Part shown: one piece after another, positions 37,141 to 49,117 of the stretch
Numbering within the stretch: the first letter of the stretch is position 1
Layout of the letters: each line of letters begins with the position of its first letter
Assembly (NCBI GenBank): GCA_018398765.1
Contig: JAHBMJ010004391.1
Span: 94,678 to 158,677 of the forward strand
Reading direction: 5' to 3'
Length of the DNA stretch: 64,000 nucleotides
From: Chromera velia
Taxonomy: Eukaryota; Sar; Chromeraceae
Position numbers and translations under genes: made by a program
The notes under the pieces: generated by a model
What the model was told of the DNA's origin: nothing
Database searches by the model: none
What the model saw: only the letters and a program-made list of their open reading frames with translations

Positions 37141-37995
37141 GAAGCTTACAAAGGGCGCTTCTAACTCGTGTAGTGGATGCAAGCGCTTTCTTGCCGGTGG
37201 CTCAGCAATAACTGTAAACTGTCATTGAATGACTCACAAATAATGGGTTAGATACTAGGTTAGATAGGGTTTTTTGTATTTAAATTACAGATTTACCTTG
37301 TATAACAAAAACATAAGTTACATAACATTAGTCATGATCTAATCATCATTATTATTCGCTATCACCATTTGAAGATGAGCCTGAGGTCTCTTTGTCTAGC
37401 TCCTAGTCTAGCTCTTCGTATCTGTTCATAACCATGTAGCTGCATGCACGCAAACGCTTAATCCTAGCCTTAACTAGAGCCTTAATCTTACCCAATGTTA
37501 TCTAAATTAATTTTATTAAGCAAATTTTAGCCTGAGCACTGTTGAAATATATTTTAAAAATCCTAGGAAAACTCTAGAAAAAAATTTTCAAGTTTTTATT
37601 ACTTTTTAAAAGTTTAGTTTAAAATGTGTGTTAGTTTTTTATTTTTTAAACTTAGAATTTTTAGTGTATATATCACAGTATATATATCTACCATTTTTCC
37701 GTTTTTGAATAAGAAAGTGTACACAATCATGAAATTAACAAAGGAGGCTTAGTAGAAAGGAGAATAAAAGCATGTCGAAGGAGGTTAAGGGATGAGCGAG
37801 TCCCTATTGTAAGTCATATGCCTAGTCATATGCTATCCTATGCTATGTATACTAGGCTACATATGACTCTAAAAATTTTATGATACTCATTTTTTTTTGT
37901 CACTAGCCAGCTTTGTGATTCCAAAATTTTTAGTTATCATTGGCTCACTGTCCTACTTAGTCTTACTGTCATCCTCTTCGTATCTGACACCATAT
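37140..37995. other. AT-rich intergenic island
   Basis: Strongly AT-rich DNA between the 3' ends of two converging genes, without coding signal. It contains poly-A/T runs and TATATAT words. Confidence 0.7.
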
Positions 37996-38916
37996 TCATA
38001 TCATGACGTTCATGCACGGAAATCTCTTTCTTGCTGTATCCTCTCTGAAAGCCTCTATTCCCTGCTCTATCATTGCTTCAACCTTCTCGCGGGAGTAGAG
38101 AGTCCATCTGATCAAGTCAACCCGCTCGTCTGTTTCCTCGGGGGTCCACCAAGGGGAGAGTAAAGCGGCTGTTTCCCCCGCCACCTCCTCTTCCCCATCC
38201 CTCTTCTTTCCCTTTGCACTCTTCTCCTCCTCGTGCTTCCTTCTTTCCTCCAGCTCATGTCGAGTGGAAAACCGCGCCCGCACGTAACCCCACCGCACAA
38301 ACTTCACCGGGCCCTTTCCATGAAAAGGATTCTCAGCCACCAGCTTTGCCACCTCGGGCAGGTTATCCATCAACCACCTGACGAGGTAAGGCCGTGTGGG
38401 GTTCCGCACGTTGCGCAGCTGGAGGCAGGCCACTCGGTCTAGGCTGATGCCCCCCCCCTCGTAGAACATTTGGTGGTCGAACCGGGGCTGATAGGGTGCC
38501 AGAAAAGACGGAACTCCGGGCATACGACCGGATGCACTTCCCTTTGCATCACCAGAATGCGGTCTCTGCATACGAGGGGGTGCCAAAATTCATCTGTTGT
38601 CTTCCTCCACGTGCACGTCCGTTTGTCCGTCTCACTGTTTTTCCGTCCGTATGATTTATCGTTTTGTTTGTTGTATCTTTGAAAAGATGAGATAACAGAC
38701 ACAAAGAAAATATTGAGTCAGTCAGTCAGTCAGTCAGTCAGTCAGTCAGTCAGTCAGTCTGTCTGTGTGTCTGTCTGTGTTTCTGTCTGTCTGTCTTTAC
38801 GCTTGAAGAGAAGAAATAGGAAAGATTTAAAAAAGGGTCTCGGAGTCTGTCCGTACGCAAATATGTCTTTATCCAGTGAGTGAATGTGTATGTGTGTGTG
38901 TGTGTGTGTGCGTACA

Positions 38917-38959
<43 letters not shown>

Positions 38960-39436
38960 ACATTTGTGTGTGTGTGTGCGTGTGTGTGTGCGTGTGTGGG
39001 TGTGTGTGTGCGTACATTTGTGTGTGTGTGTGCGTACATTTGTGTGTGTGTGTGCGTACATTTGTGTGTGTGCGTGTGTGTGTGTGTGCCTGTCTCTGTG
39101 CGGATGTGCCTGTATGGATGTGCGTGTGTGTGTGTCTCCGTGTCTGCTCACCTGCAGGATGTTCATCTGGTGTCTCCACAAGTAGCGCCTCCAGGGACCC
39201 TGAGGGGACATGGACCCCTCCACGACGGGCACAAAGCGCGTGAGGGCGGCTTCCCGGAAAATGCCAACCTTTTTGTGAGGAGCGACAGAGAGACAGAGGG
39301 AGAAAAAATTTGTAAGTAGAAGATGCAGAAAAGAAAGAATGCACACAGACACACAGAGTGTGATCGAGGACGGGAAGGGACACCACAGTCCATGTGCACA
39401 CACACACGCACGCAAACACACACACGCGCACACACG

Positions 39437-39476
<40 letters not shown>

Positions 39477-41358
39477 CACACACACACGCACACACACACG
39501 CACACACACACACACACACACACAGAGAGGCCAAAAACAAAAGGACAACAGGGGGACACTCAAAATTTCACACAAAGCGATGCACATACATGCATACAGA
39601 AACGCAGTCGCATGTGCACGCGCACACACACGCACACGCGCGCGCACGCAAATAGAGAGGGAGAGAGTAACACACGGAATCTCTCTCTCTCTCTCACACA
39701 CAAGCATATGCGTTCACATGTACGCGCACACATACAGAGACGCACTTGCACACGTACGCGCGCTCTCTCACGTGCACACCGACCTTATGGGATAAGTGTA
39801 GTGGTGCCGCAAAGCGCAAGGCTGACAGCACAGGACCAGGAAAGGGGTTTGAATTCATCAGCTTTCCTATTCGCCTCCCTGCCGCTTCGTCTTCCCCCCT
39901 CACCCCCCGAAACAAGTACGAGTTGTTAGAAATGAACGTGAACCTGCTCCCTGTGCCGGGGTGGGAGATGAAGAAGTGAAACAGGTGCGCGAGACCCATC
40001 GCGCCAAGAGCAAAGAGGGACACGGCAGTGAGCAGAGTGCAAAGGTTTTGGATAAACCGATGACAAGCGTTGCTTTTTTTGGTGTCCTCCTCAATCCCAA
40101 TTTTGTCCTGCTTAATTTCGTGCGCATCGTTTACAGGCGTCTCTTGAGACAGGGACAGGGAAACTTCCTCTGACTCTTTGAGGGCCCGTGTCGGCCGAGA
40201 TGGTCGCCGCTTCATCTCCAGGGAAGCCGAAGGAGTCGGCTTGGCTGGAGGGGAGAAACCGAAGAGGGGTCCATCTAGGAGGGGGAGGGAGGCTGCTATT
40301 GTGAGGAGTTGGAACACACCGAAATTGCCCGTCAGGGAGATGCCCACCATCAGTGCTGCAAAGACCAGCACAGCAAGACCCCGCAGGACCCCGTTGAAGA
40401 AAACGAAACAGGGAAAAAGCATCTCTGCAACGAAGGTCAGTCCTCCGAGGACCTGTGACACGGGTTTGTATTCAGTGCCCACATCCGCGTTGTGGAGGTA
40501 CCAAGCGAGTGGCGTCGGCATGGGCTGCCAAGAGAAGTACCTGTGGATGTAGGTGCCAGCACGCCACTCGGACCCCTCTCGCATGTTGAGGAATTTCTGG
40601 AGGCCCATACCGAACATCACACGGAAAATGAACAGGGCCACACTCACTCGGGCAAGTAACAGAAGCCACAAGTTTCCCCTCTCTTCTCCCCTTTCACCCC
40701 TCCTGAACCTTCCTTTCTGGACTGACTGCAGCACCACAGGTGCACAGAGGGCCATGAGGAGAGAGAACTCAATCAACAAATGGTCCCACGGAGCGTCCAT
40801 AAACGGATCTCCCACGGCGACAAACGACAAAACGAGGACAGCAAGAAACCCAAGCAAGCCCCCGAGGAGGAGGGGATGGACGACCGCACTATCCCCCGCA
40901 AATATGAAGAGAAAGAAGGACAGCCCAGCCCCCATATATGTGACAGCCTGGAGGACGGAATCTTGACAGGACAGCCAGAAGATCGTGGGGAAACGGTGGA
41001 AGGCTGCCAGAGGGGGGCGGGGTGTCATCGCCCTCACCCACCAGGCTGTGTCCCAATCTGCAAGCACGGTTTCACTGTCTACCCCTTTCTCTTTCTCCCC
41101 AGGCTGGTAGAGTGCAGAGGACCGCACTGTATCCAGAGTCTCGCACAGCGGGAGGATTCCCCTCGAACCCAGAAGAGCGAGGTGCTGGCCGTCGTAAAGG
41201 AAGGAGGCGAAAAAAGCAAGGTGACACAGCGCAAGGAGGCGCACCGACAGCACCCACGCGCCTGTTGGAGAAACCCACAGGATGCGCCTTTCCATCTCGT
41301 CACGAAAAAAAGCACTCGCTGAGTGATGGACAAGACGAGCGACAATCCGAGAAAACAC
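37996..41358 (-). CDS. LMF: Lipase maturation factor-like ER membrane protein
   Basis: Exons on the minus strand: 41358-39904, 39268-39152, 38541-37996 (about 705 aa). LMF1/LMF2 proteins are multi-span ER proteins needed for folding of secreted lipases and some other disulfide proteins. The N-terminal half has at least six hydrophobic spans. It also has family landmarks: VRLLALCHLAFFASFL followed by GSRGILPLCE, RVMFGMGLQKF, and SNNSYLFRG. The last exon holds FLAPYQPRFDHQMFYEG and VAENPFHGKGPVKFVRW, matching the conserved C-terminal P-x-QPR-x-D-x-Q-(M/W) and NPF motifs. Exon 1 could instead end at 39784 (also phase 0), adding 40 residues. I prefer 39904 because it joins NSYLFRG directly to VGIFREAALTRF. 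Introns contain long (CA)n arrays. The start at 41358 is the first Met, with a second at 41298. Confidence 0.85.
38718..38758. repeat. (GTCA)n microsatellite
   Basis: Ten perfect units in an intron of the lipase maturation factor-like gene. Confidence 0.95.
38884..39083. repeat. (GT)n array with interspersed GTGCGTACATTT units
   Basis: GT repeats broken five times by the same GTGCGTACATTT word, forming a higher-order repeat in the intron between the two last exons of the minus-strand gene. Confidence 0.85.
39399..39525. repeat. (CA)n array
   Basis: About 125 bases of CA repeats with CG variants, in the first intron of the lipase maturation factor-like gene. Confidence 0.95.
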
Positions 41359-42200
41359 TCACCCTCCCTCCCTCCCCATGCCCCCACCCAGTCTCTGATA
41401 GTGGCCCCACAGTCGCTCTTCCTCTCTTCCTGCTGCTCTGTGCGAGCAGCAGAAATAATTGACTGGACCACACCTGCACAATGGACACCTCACGAATTGA
41501 CGATCCAATCAAAAAGTGCGGCGTCTCCGGAGACGGAAACTTTTTTAAATTTTCGCGGCTGGTGCAAGGATCTAGCAGAAACGAGCTGTTTCGCTCTCTA
41601 GCCACAGGATCACACAGACTGGAGCAAGCCGGAGTGAAAGGTGGCACGTAGACGGCGTCTATGGGGTTGCACGCTCTTGCAGGTGTTAGGGTGTGAACTT
41701 TTCAGATACGAAGGGATATCTGTCGAAGCTTAAGATCGCACGGCTCTACTTGCTCAAGAGGTGTGCCTCTGCACGGACAGCTGAGGGAGGACGCAGAGAC
41801 CAGTACAGTACGTGACATTCAAACTGTCAAATGGTCTGCCCTCGCTCCGCGCCGGACTCGATCGCTTTGAAAAAAGAGAAAGGTGCCTGCAATGATGTGT
41901 GGCATTGTGTGCCAATGCCTGTAAAGCAGCGGTTTTTCCGCGGGGCTCTTAAATTTCGCAGCCGCGGACCAATTTAGCTTGCCCCGCGGCGGTACCGCCG
42001 CGAGTTTCACCTGGTTTCAAGCGCTCGCAGCCCCGCGGCGGCCTCTAACCCCTTTACTGTAGTCGTAGGATGGAACAAATCGACAAACTAGGTTAGATCC
42101 GCCTCTCATATATGGGGACGCGGCATACATAAAAAAACCCTCAATCATCACTTTACAAGTCTTGATAGGTCATATCAAATATATCTATAAGTATTTTATA
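41359..42200. other. Upstream region of the LMF-like gene, with a GC-rich palindrome
   Basis: No gene is recognised. 41900-42040 is GC-rich with repeated CCGCGG words. It includes a perfect 18-bp palindrome at 41985-42002 (CGCGGCGGT/ACCGCCGCG). The remainder probably contains the promoter of the minus-strand gene. Confidence 0.5.
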
Positions 42201-42361
42201 GCAGGAATGATGATGATAATGATGATGATAATTGAGGGTTAAATCCTAGATTTAGCGACGCCAAATCCCAAGCCACTAGCAAGGCTTTGAGGACAACCCA
42301 GAGCACACATTCATGGGGGGGGGGGATGAGGAAGCCTGCATGCCAATCGGATCGATTCGCC

Positions 42362-42838
42362 TCAACTTGCCTTATCGACAGAATGGACTTTCTTAAGACA
42401 GTCGGCTATAGCTTTGGAACCGCTTCTAAGCAGAATTGTGCACAACAGCAACACCATATCCTTCATTTTTTTCTCATTATCAGAAGTGCCCCTCCCGGTT
42501 GCACCTGCAACGCGTTGTACAATCTGTATTCTTATGTCAATAGGCGCTCTCTGCTTTACAATTTCGTACAGTTCTTTCAGCCTGTTCCATTCCTTTTCTG
42601 TGTCCTTACACTCCGTCAGGATATGAACCTCATCTTTGATCATACGCGAGGGGGACAAACATTTATCGCACAGCCGTTCTGGTTGGGTTCTATCTATATC
42701 CCCCCCTGTGAGAGCTCTGAAAAGCGTACGGAAGCCTGCAGAGGACTGCAGCAGACTCTTTGGCAGAGGTTGAACACTGCACTCTATCATTTCACTTCTC
42801 GGATACCATTTCCTTTCACACAGAAGGTGCATGGCCAA
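42362..42838 (-). pseudogene. C-terminal zinc-knuckle segment of the LINE ORF
   Basis: The frame contains LCDKC ... DEVHILTECKDTEKEW, the C-x2-C-x(n)-H-x4-C arrangement found at the end of many LINE proteins. It ends at TGA 42362-42364, immediately followed by the 3' UTR. It is separated from the RT frame by stops, so it is a broken piece of the same ORF. Confidence 0.8.
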
Positions 42839-43080
42839 ACGCTGTCTGGTCGGATTCTCTGACTAGAAAGGGGAGAGATCCGCAAGGCGGAGGAAAATTC
42901 CGTCTCTGTCTCTAACGTTTCTAGTTTCTTTTTTCAACTAGTCGGACAGCCAGGCACCCTCCACGATCTTTTTTGCCGCCCTTTTCCTTCTGTCCTTGCC
43001 CTTCCTTTTAAATTTATCCCTCACCGTGCTTAGCAATGGAGGCCACAAAAAGGAGCAATCTAATGGAACGGCCAGCTATT

Positions 43081-44892
43081 TTACTGTTTTAACGATTTTA
43101 CTGTCTTAACGAAGGGTTCGCACAAGCCAGCCAAGCACTCATTCCACACTGCCCAGGGTAGAGCACGGTCGATCGATTTGATGCATTGGATGAAGCCCCC
43201 ACTCAACTTACCAAGTAGATAACTGAATGGCTCAAGAGAGAGAGAGAGAAGGGAAGGCGAAACAAAGGAGTGATAAAAGAGACCAAAACAACATCGAACA
43301 AAACGTAATTGTAAAGCATCGAGACAAGCAATATCTGTCTTTCTCAGCAGGATCGTTTCCAGTCCATGCAGCGCGACTGGCAGCCAGAAGGCCTTGAACA
43401 AAGTAATTTTAGAAAAGGAAGAAACAAAGCCTAAAGAAAAGAGAGTACCAAACACAGCCCCCAGTGCCTTTTCTGCTGCCTCAATGCGGGCTTTGACTGT
43501 CTTGCTAAGGTCTCCGCCCTCAAGAACCCAGTTGTCCAAATACTTATATTTACTCACCGCTTCCACTGGTCTGCTTTCATAAAGAAAAGGGGTCTGGGGC
43601 ACTAGGTCGGGATGGGGGGAGGAGAGACGCATAACTTTTGTCTTTTTTAAATTCACCTTCAGGCCGTGCTCCTTACAATAGTCCTCGAGGCGAGACAGAC
43701 ATTTCTGTAAGTCTGAAGCACTGTAGGCAAACAGAACAAGGTCGTCAGCGTACCTGATGCTTTCGATTAAAGCATCAGACAGTCTGATAGGAGTCTCTCT
43801 ATCAGTATTCCCAGCCGAGCTTTGATTCCTGTTTTCATTATCGGAGCTGACAGACTTATGTAGATTGTTGATGAAAAGAAAAAAGAGGAGAGGAGAGAGG
43901 GGATCGTTTTGTTTCACTCCTCCGCCTTCTGAAAAGCATTCTGTTGCCCCATCCACCCGAGCCTTCACCTGACTATATATCGAATGAATCATCCAAACAT
44001 CGGCTTGGCTTACCCCTTCCTTCCTGAGCCTCTCTAACATTTTGACCCGAGGAACTGTATTAAACGCCTTGCTGAAATTAACAAACGCGGCAATCAGAGG
44101 GCTCTTCTTGTTTTTGGAGCTGAGAATTAATGAAGACAGAGCAGCGAAGGCCTCCCTTGTCCCTACCCCCTGTCTGAAACTGAGCTGCCTTTCATCAATT
44201 TTCACCTCTTTCCTGATCCTTAAGTCCATCAATAAAGCAAAAATCTTACCCAGAAGCCCCACAATATGGATCGGGTGCCATTCGTTACAGTCGAGACTCG
44301 GTGGGCCCTTGGGGATGGGAGCAATGCGCAAGACATTCCAGCGTTCAGGCCAAAAAGAAAAAAGGTGAAATAAATTGAAAAAGATAAAGAGCAGTAAGTG
44401 GGAGAGAGGAGAAAAACTAAAACATAACGAGAGGTGACAGGGGCCAACCCCATCCAAACCCAACGCCTTCTTTCGGTCAATTCCTTTCAGTGTTTCCTCA
44501 ATCATGTGTATAGAGAAGGCGGGCTGAGAAGGAGGGGGGAAGGCCAGACCAACAGGTACAGGCGGAGGAGCAGGACTGTCAAAGACCCTAGCCCAGAACT
44601 GAATGAAGGAAGATGCAGCGGGTTTATTATTATCCCCTCCCCTCTGTGTTTTAATTTTCCTGTTCCATTGCCAAACTTTCGAAGGGTCAACTGCTGCTTC
44701 TCTAGCTAGTCTCTTTGCTGTCTGTTGCTTGAGCTTACTCCTTTTTACTGTAAACAGTCGAGCTCTTTCCCTTCTCATTTTGACACATTCTTTTCGCAGA
44801 GGGTGAGAAGGGTTCGGAACATGTCTTGCCTTTTCCTCTGCCTCCTTCACCTTCAAATGAATCAGGTGGCATTGAGGGTCCCTGGCCACCAA
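43081..44892 (-). pseudogene. Reverse transcriptase region of the LINE
   Basis: The open frame of 603 codons contains the RT blocks GLDGVGPCHL, RIAPIPKGP, FRQGVGTREAF, AAFVNFSKAFNTV (motif A), GGVKQNDPLSPLLF (motif B), IRYADDLVLFA (motif C) and KVNLKKTKVM. In motif A both expected Asp residues are Asn, so a catalytic metal ligand is lost. Motif B has K and N where R and G are usual. Those differences are explained by G-to-A changes on the coding strand. The YADD box is intact. The frame is long but cannot encode an active enzyme. Confidence 0.88.
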
Positions 44893-45668
44893 GCCTGACG
44901 GGTGCTCTGCTTTTTCCCAGACTGTCTTCTCTTCTTGGATGCCTTTCCCCTGTCTGCCACTGCACCCACTTTGCTGTCTGCCAGCCTTTCTTCCCAGGAA
45001 AGACCCAACTGTTCCAATTGGTCAAGATAAGAAGCCTTGCTGAGAGAGTTGGGGGGGGGAGCATTCTGATGGGGAGGTGGTTGTGGGGGAAGGGGTGGTG
45101 GGTCAGGGAGAGGTNNNNNNNNNNNNNNNNNNNNNNNNNNNNNNNNNNNNNNNNNNNNNNNNNNNNNNNNNNNNNNNNNNNNNNNNNNNNNNNNNNNNNN
45201 NNNNNNNNNNNNNNNNNNNNNNNNNNNNNNNNNNNNNNNNNNNNNNNNNNNNNNNNNNNNNNNNNNNNNNNNNNNNNNNNNNNNNNNNNNNNNNNNNNNN
45301 NNNNNNNNNNNNNNNNNNNNNNNNNNNNNNNNNNNNNNNNNNNNNNNNNNNNNNNNNNNNNNNNNNNNNNNNNNNNNNNNNNNNNNNNNNNNNNNNNNNN
45401 NNNNNNNNNNNNNNNNNNNNNGGCATTGAGGGTCCCTGGCCACCAAGCCTGACGGGTGCTCTGCTTTTTCCCAGACTGTCTTCTCTTCTTGGATGCCTTT
45501 CCCCTGTCTGCCACTGCACCCACTTTGCTGTCTGCCAGCCTTTCTTCCCAGGAAAGACCCAACTGTTCCAATTGGTCAAGATAAGAAGCCTTGCTGAGAG
45601 AGTTGGGGGGGGGGGCATTCTGATGGGGAGGTGGTTGTGGGGGAAGGGGTGGTGGGTCAGGGAGAGGT
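44871..45668. repeat. Assembly gap (N 45115-45421) flanked by a duplicated ~245-bp sequence
   Basis: 44871-45114 and 45422-45668 are almost identical (one base and one G-run length differ) and abut the two sides of the 307 undetermined bases in the same orientation. This looks like two overlapping contig ends that were scaffolded but not merged. The real locus probably has one copy. Confidence 0.85.
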
Positions 45669-45685
45669 AGGATAGGGGGAACAAC

Positions 45686-46660
45686 TTAACCTCCTTCACG
45701 CAGTTCGTTTACCTCTCTGTCAAACAAGCCGGGAAAAACCGTCTCAGAAAACGGCAGGACCGCTCTGGCGAGAGGAATCATTTCATCATCAGTCACCGGG
45801 GAAGTTCTATTAACAGTGAGGAGAGGGAGGAGAAAAAAGAAATTCTTTTCACCCGTGGGGGCATGCGGAGGATCAGAAGACATAGGGGGAGGAGATGAAT
45901 CAAGAAAAAAAGAAAGAGAAAGAACAACATGTTGAGAGGCAAAGTCAGCTTCCAGGTTTGAAGTGGCAGAGGACCAGGCTGTCAAAAGAAAAGGATCTAC
46001 AAAAAAGTGATTAATCACTGTTGTTTCTTCTCTTGCTTTCAAAAAGGTGCACGGGCCCGGAAAGGAGACATCAACACCCAGCCTCTCACATTTTAAGGAC
46101 AGACCGTGGAGAGGAATTAAGTTAGAGCGTTTACAAAGACGGATCAGCCAATTCCCTTGTTTGTTAAGTTGACTGCCATGGCTGCAGGCTGACAATCGAG
46201 AGGGCTTGCAAGCATCAACTTCGTTCTCTTCTCTACTTTCATCAGTGGGACATAGCATTCTTTCCTAAGTCAGCCCTTCCGGCACCCGAGTCCCCAACTT
46301 GCCGTTCATGTCCCCAACCAGGATACGCAAATCCTCGAGAGGTAGTACCTGACACAGTGCATCGATCACACCCTCTCTCTCTCTGTTTCTTTGCTCCCTA
46401 TCTCTCTGTCTCAGGTCAGACCCTCTAGGTAGAAAGTATATACTGAAGACATGGAGGACTCTCGTAGCTAACTCCCCCCCTTCTGAGGGAGAAGGCACAT
46501 TCACTGACAGACGGACCAGATTTTGACCCACCAGCTCCCACCTTGGCTGCAGTTCATGAACTAAAGAATTCCTGACTAGGATGCATACACCCCCTGTCCT
46601 TGCTTCCCCGATGGTTGCGGCTTTCCTTCTCGACCCTTCTGCTTTGATGGTTTTAAACTA
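45686..46660 (-). pseudogene. Endonuclease region of the LINE, broken
   Basis: Two minus-strand frames (46531-46265 and 46258-45686) plus the sequence up to 46660 encode parts of an EEP endonuclease: GGVCILVRNSL, RILVGDMNGKLGTRV (the GD-x-N box), then NWLIRLCKRSNL, TVINHFFVDP and a final SQH. The family would have ID and SDH at the last two sites, so catalytic residues are missing. A frame break lies near 46260. Confidence 0.8.
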
Positions 46661-47030
46661 TTATAGTTCGGAATAAGTCATTCTATTATGGTTTTAAACT
46701 ATTTTAAACATGAAAATAAGATAAAATAATATAATTAATATACGAAATATTAAGAACAAACAAAAAATAAACACACAAAAAAACTAGTAACTCATTTATT
46801 TTAAATCTAGGTCTCAATGTTTCTGTGCTGCTGCAGTTGGTCACCAATAAAACAAAGGAACAATTGTCATCAACAGTTGTAAACAGTTCTTTGAAGGAGC
46901 AATTTGGAAGAGGTTTGAAAGAATGTCCGGTGAAGTTGAGTCTCAAAATGAGTCGAGTGTATGAATCGAACTGAGCGTATCCTATGAGATTCCTCTCTAT
47001 GGCGGCGCCTCAACTTTTTTTTTGCAGGCT
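46660..47030. other. AT-rich flank of the LINE
   Basis: AT-rich sequence beyond the 5' truncation point, with two GGTTTTAAACTATT copies at about 46648-46702. No gene is seen. Confidence 0.6.
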
Positions 47031-47270
47031 CCGCGGCGGCGTGGCTCCACCGTGGAATGGACCTTTTTGCTGGGCCTGGCCGCCCCGTCGCATGCCGCCG
47101 CGGGGCTCCACACATCCTGCGCCACGCCGCTCCGCGGCGCGCCACGGACAGGAGAAAATTTCACCCCGCGGCGCGCCGCGGGCCGCGGGGCACCCTTCGG
47201 GCGCCCTACGGCCAAGCGGGGTCGCTCCGCGACCCCGCGGCGTTTGCCCACAAACGCCGCGGGCTTTACA
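47030..47270. repeat. GC-rich hairpin cluster
   Basis: Very GC-rich, with many CCGCGG words. It holds two adjoining perfect hairpins. 47216-47225 pairs with 47229-47238 (10-bp arms, 3-nt loop). 47234-47246 pairs with 47251-47263 (13-bp arms, 4-nt loop CCCA). A related palindrome lies at 41985-42002 on the other side of the LINE. Confidence 0.8.
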
Positions 47271-47399
47271 GGCATTGTTGTGTGCACGCCTGCCATCGCC
47301 TGCCTCCACGCAATAATAGTAGTAATACGGGAGTTGGCGCGCATCGCGCGCCGAAGTCGTATGTCCGAAGAACTGAGTGATCCTTCTAGTCCGAAGTGA

Positions 47400-49086
47400 A
47401 GGAGAGTCGGACTATAGTTTTTTTTAAATTATTATAGTGTATCTAAACAAAACTAGACAAAATTCATAAAATCCAATAAATTCCCAGCCAAAGTCCTATC
47501 GAATCCGATGAAGTTCTGGATCAAATGAAATCTTTTTTTCGTTTTTAAGTACGTGGGAAAATATGGGAAAACATTCACGATCATGAAAAAGATGAAGGAG
47601 GACGCACAAAAGCATGTCATATAAAATTCTAACTACCTGTAGAGTTAAATGATAGTTTGAATCAAAGATGTGGTATGTTCATTGGCTTTAACTGTCTCAA
47701 TTCAAAAATAAAAATAGAAGTTTATTAAAATAACTACTGTAGTCAATTTTAATCACAATCAATATAACATAAATACCAAAGATTTCCTCTAATATTTATT
47801 TCAAGCCTGTACAAGCCTAGGCTCAAGCTTAAGCTCTTTTTAGCTCCTTATTCTAGGAGACATTTCTTTTAAACAATCCTAAATCTAGTCCTAAATGATA
47901 TCATTATGATAATAACCAAATAATTAAACTTTATTTATGGAAGTTGTACCTTGAACCACACTACAGTATGGTTAATCAGTCCACGAATATTACTTACTTT
48001 ACATAGTATGTTGATTGAATGATATGCAGAGTTGAGAAGAAAATCGAAACAAAGAGGTTGAAACGGAAAGGGGGTCACAGTAAAACGGACCGTATCAGAA
48101 CGTGAGACTGAAGCGACAAACTTTAAACAGTGAGATTCAATCTCTTTGCCCCCCCTTCACGCCCCTCTCTTTTGTCAAAGCAATGTTGCGTTAATTTTCC
48201 CCCGTCGGTACTACCACGACATTCGACGACGACGACTACTACTACTACTACTATTGACACACAAACGCTCAGAAAAGTCAACTGGGGTGACGACGGCATA
48301 CATGTATGCGAGTACAAGCACAACAAACGATCAAACCGGAAGAAAACCTCGCCAGGAGAATGCTCAAACAGAATGAAGAAAGATTCGAAGGTACATCGCT
48401 CACGCAACTCCCAGACTGCATCCGTGTCACCCGATACATAATCCAATTTTTCTGACAAAGCAAAAGTACGCACCCAATACAGAATCAGCTACAGCAAGCA
48501 GAAAAAAAAACCCTGCGGGTACACACTTCAAGATACGCTCCGCACTAAGGTGACTCGTGAGCCACAGGTATCGTTCCATCTTTCAGGTGTCGTTCCATCT
48601 CCCCATCTTTCTCTCTAGCTCTTTTGGCCCTGCAAGAAGCTCTCCCTCCAACCAAAATTTTTACCCCTTTTCCCTGTTCAAAACCTAGACCAGTCCTTAC
48701 CTTCAAACTGTCTCCAGGCACTAGATGGACTCAGTTTCGAGTCCATCATCAATAGGTATTCATTTTTTCAAAAAGACAGAATTAAAGAGTCCAACCGTTC
48801 GACCCCTCTCCTTCCTCTCATTCCTTCCTTCATTTATTTCAACTTCGCAAGGACCATGTCGTCTGCCCCGAAGTCGCCCTTCAGCCCTCCTGCTGCTTTC
48901 TTTGCCTGCACACGCAGAGACAACACGCACAACAGGGGGCAGAACAATCAACTCAAATCCAAACAAAAGAATCTAAATCAGACACATGCAACCTCAACGC
49001 AAGAGATTGTGTATATTCTGCCGGGTAAGACGATCAGCGTGTCTAGCTCTTCTCTGTTCCCCCTTCCTCCCACACGTGCGCACGCG

Positions 49087-49117
<31 letters not shown>

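Larger units (their letters stand above)
42207..46660 (-). mobile_element. Non-LTR (LINE) retrotransposon, 5'-truncated and decayed
   Basis: Read on the minus strand the element has, in order, an apurinic-type endonuclease region (46660-45686), reverse transcriptase (44892-43081), a Cys/His zinc-knuckle C-terminus (42838-42362), a ~130-bp 3' UTR and an ATC-rich tail near 42207-42230. The endonuclease begins internally (GGVCILVRNSL), so the 5' end is missing. Frames are broken between segments, so it is not autonomous. A 307-base gap lies between the endonuclease and RT parts. Confidence 0.9.

Noticed and set aside
39784-39903. Last 40 codons of the long first exon of the LMF-like gene
   Set aside because: A GTGAGG donor at 39904 removes them and joins two conserved LMF segments directly. 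They are retained only as an alternative.
38754-39929. Long open frames on both strands made of Val-Cys or Thr-His repeats
   Set aside because: They are translations of (GT)n/(CA)n microsatellites within introns, open in several frames at once, with no real coding character.
46870-47399. Overlapping Arg/Pro/Ala-rich open frames on both strands
   Set aside because: High GC keeps all frames open; the DNA is explained by the CCGCGG hairpin cluster.
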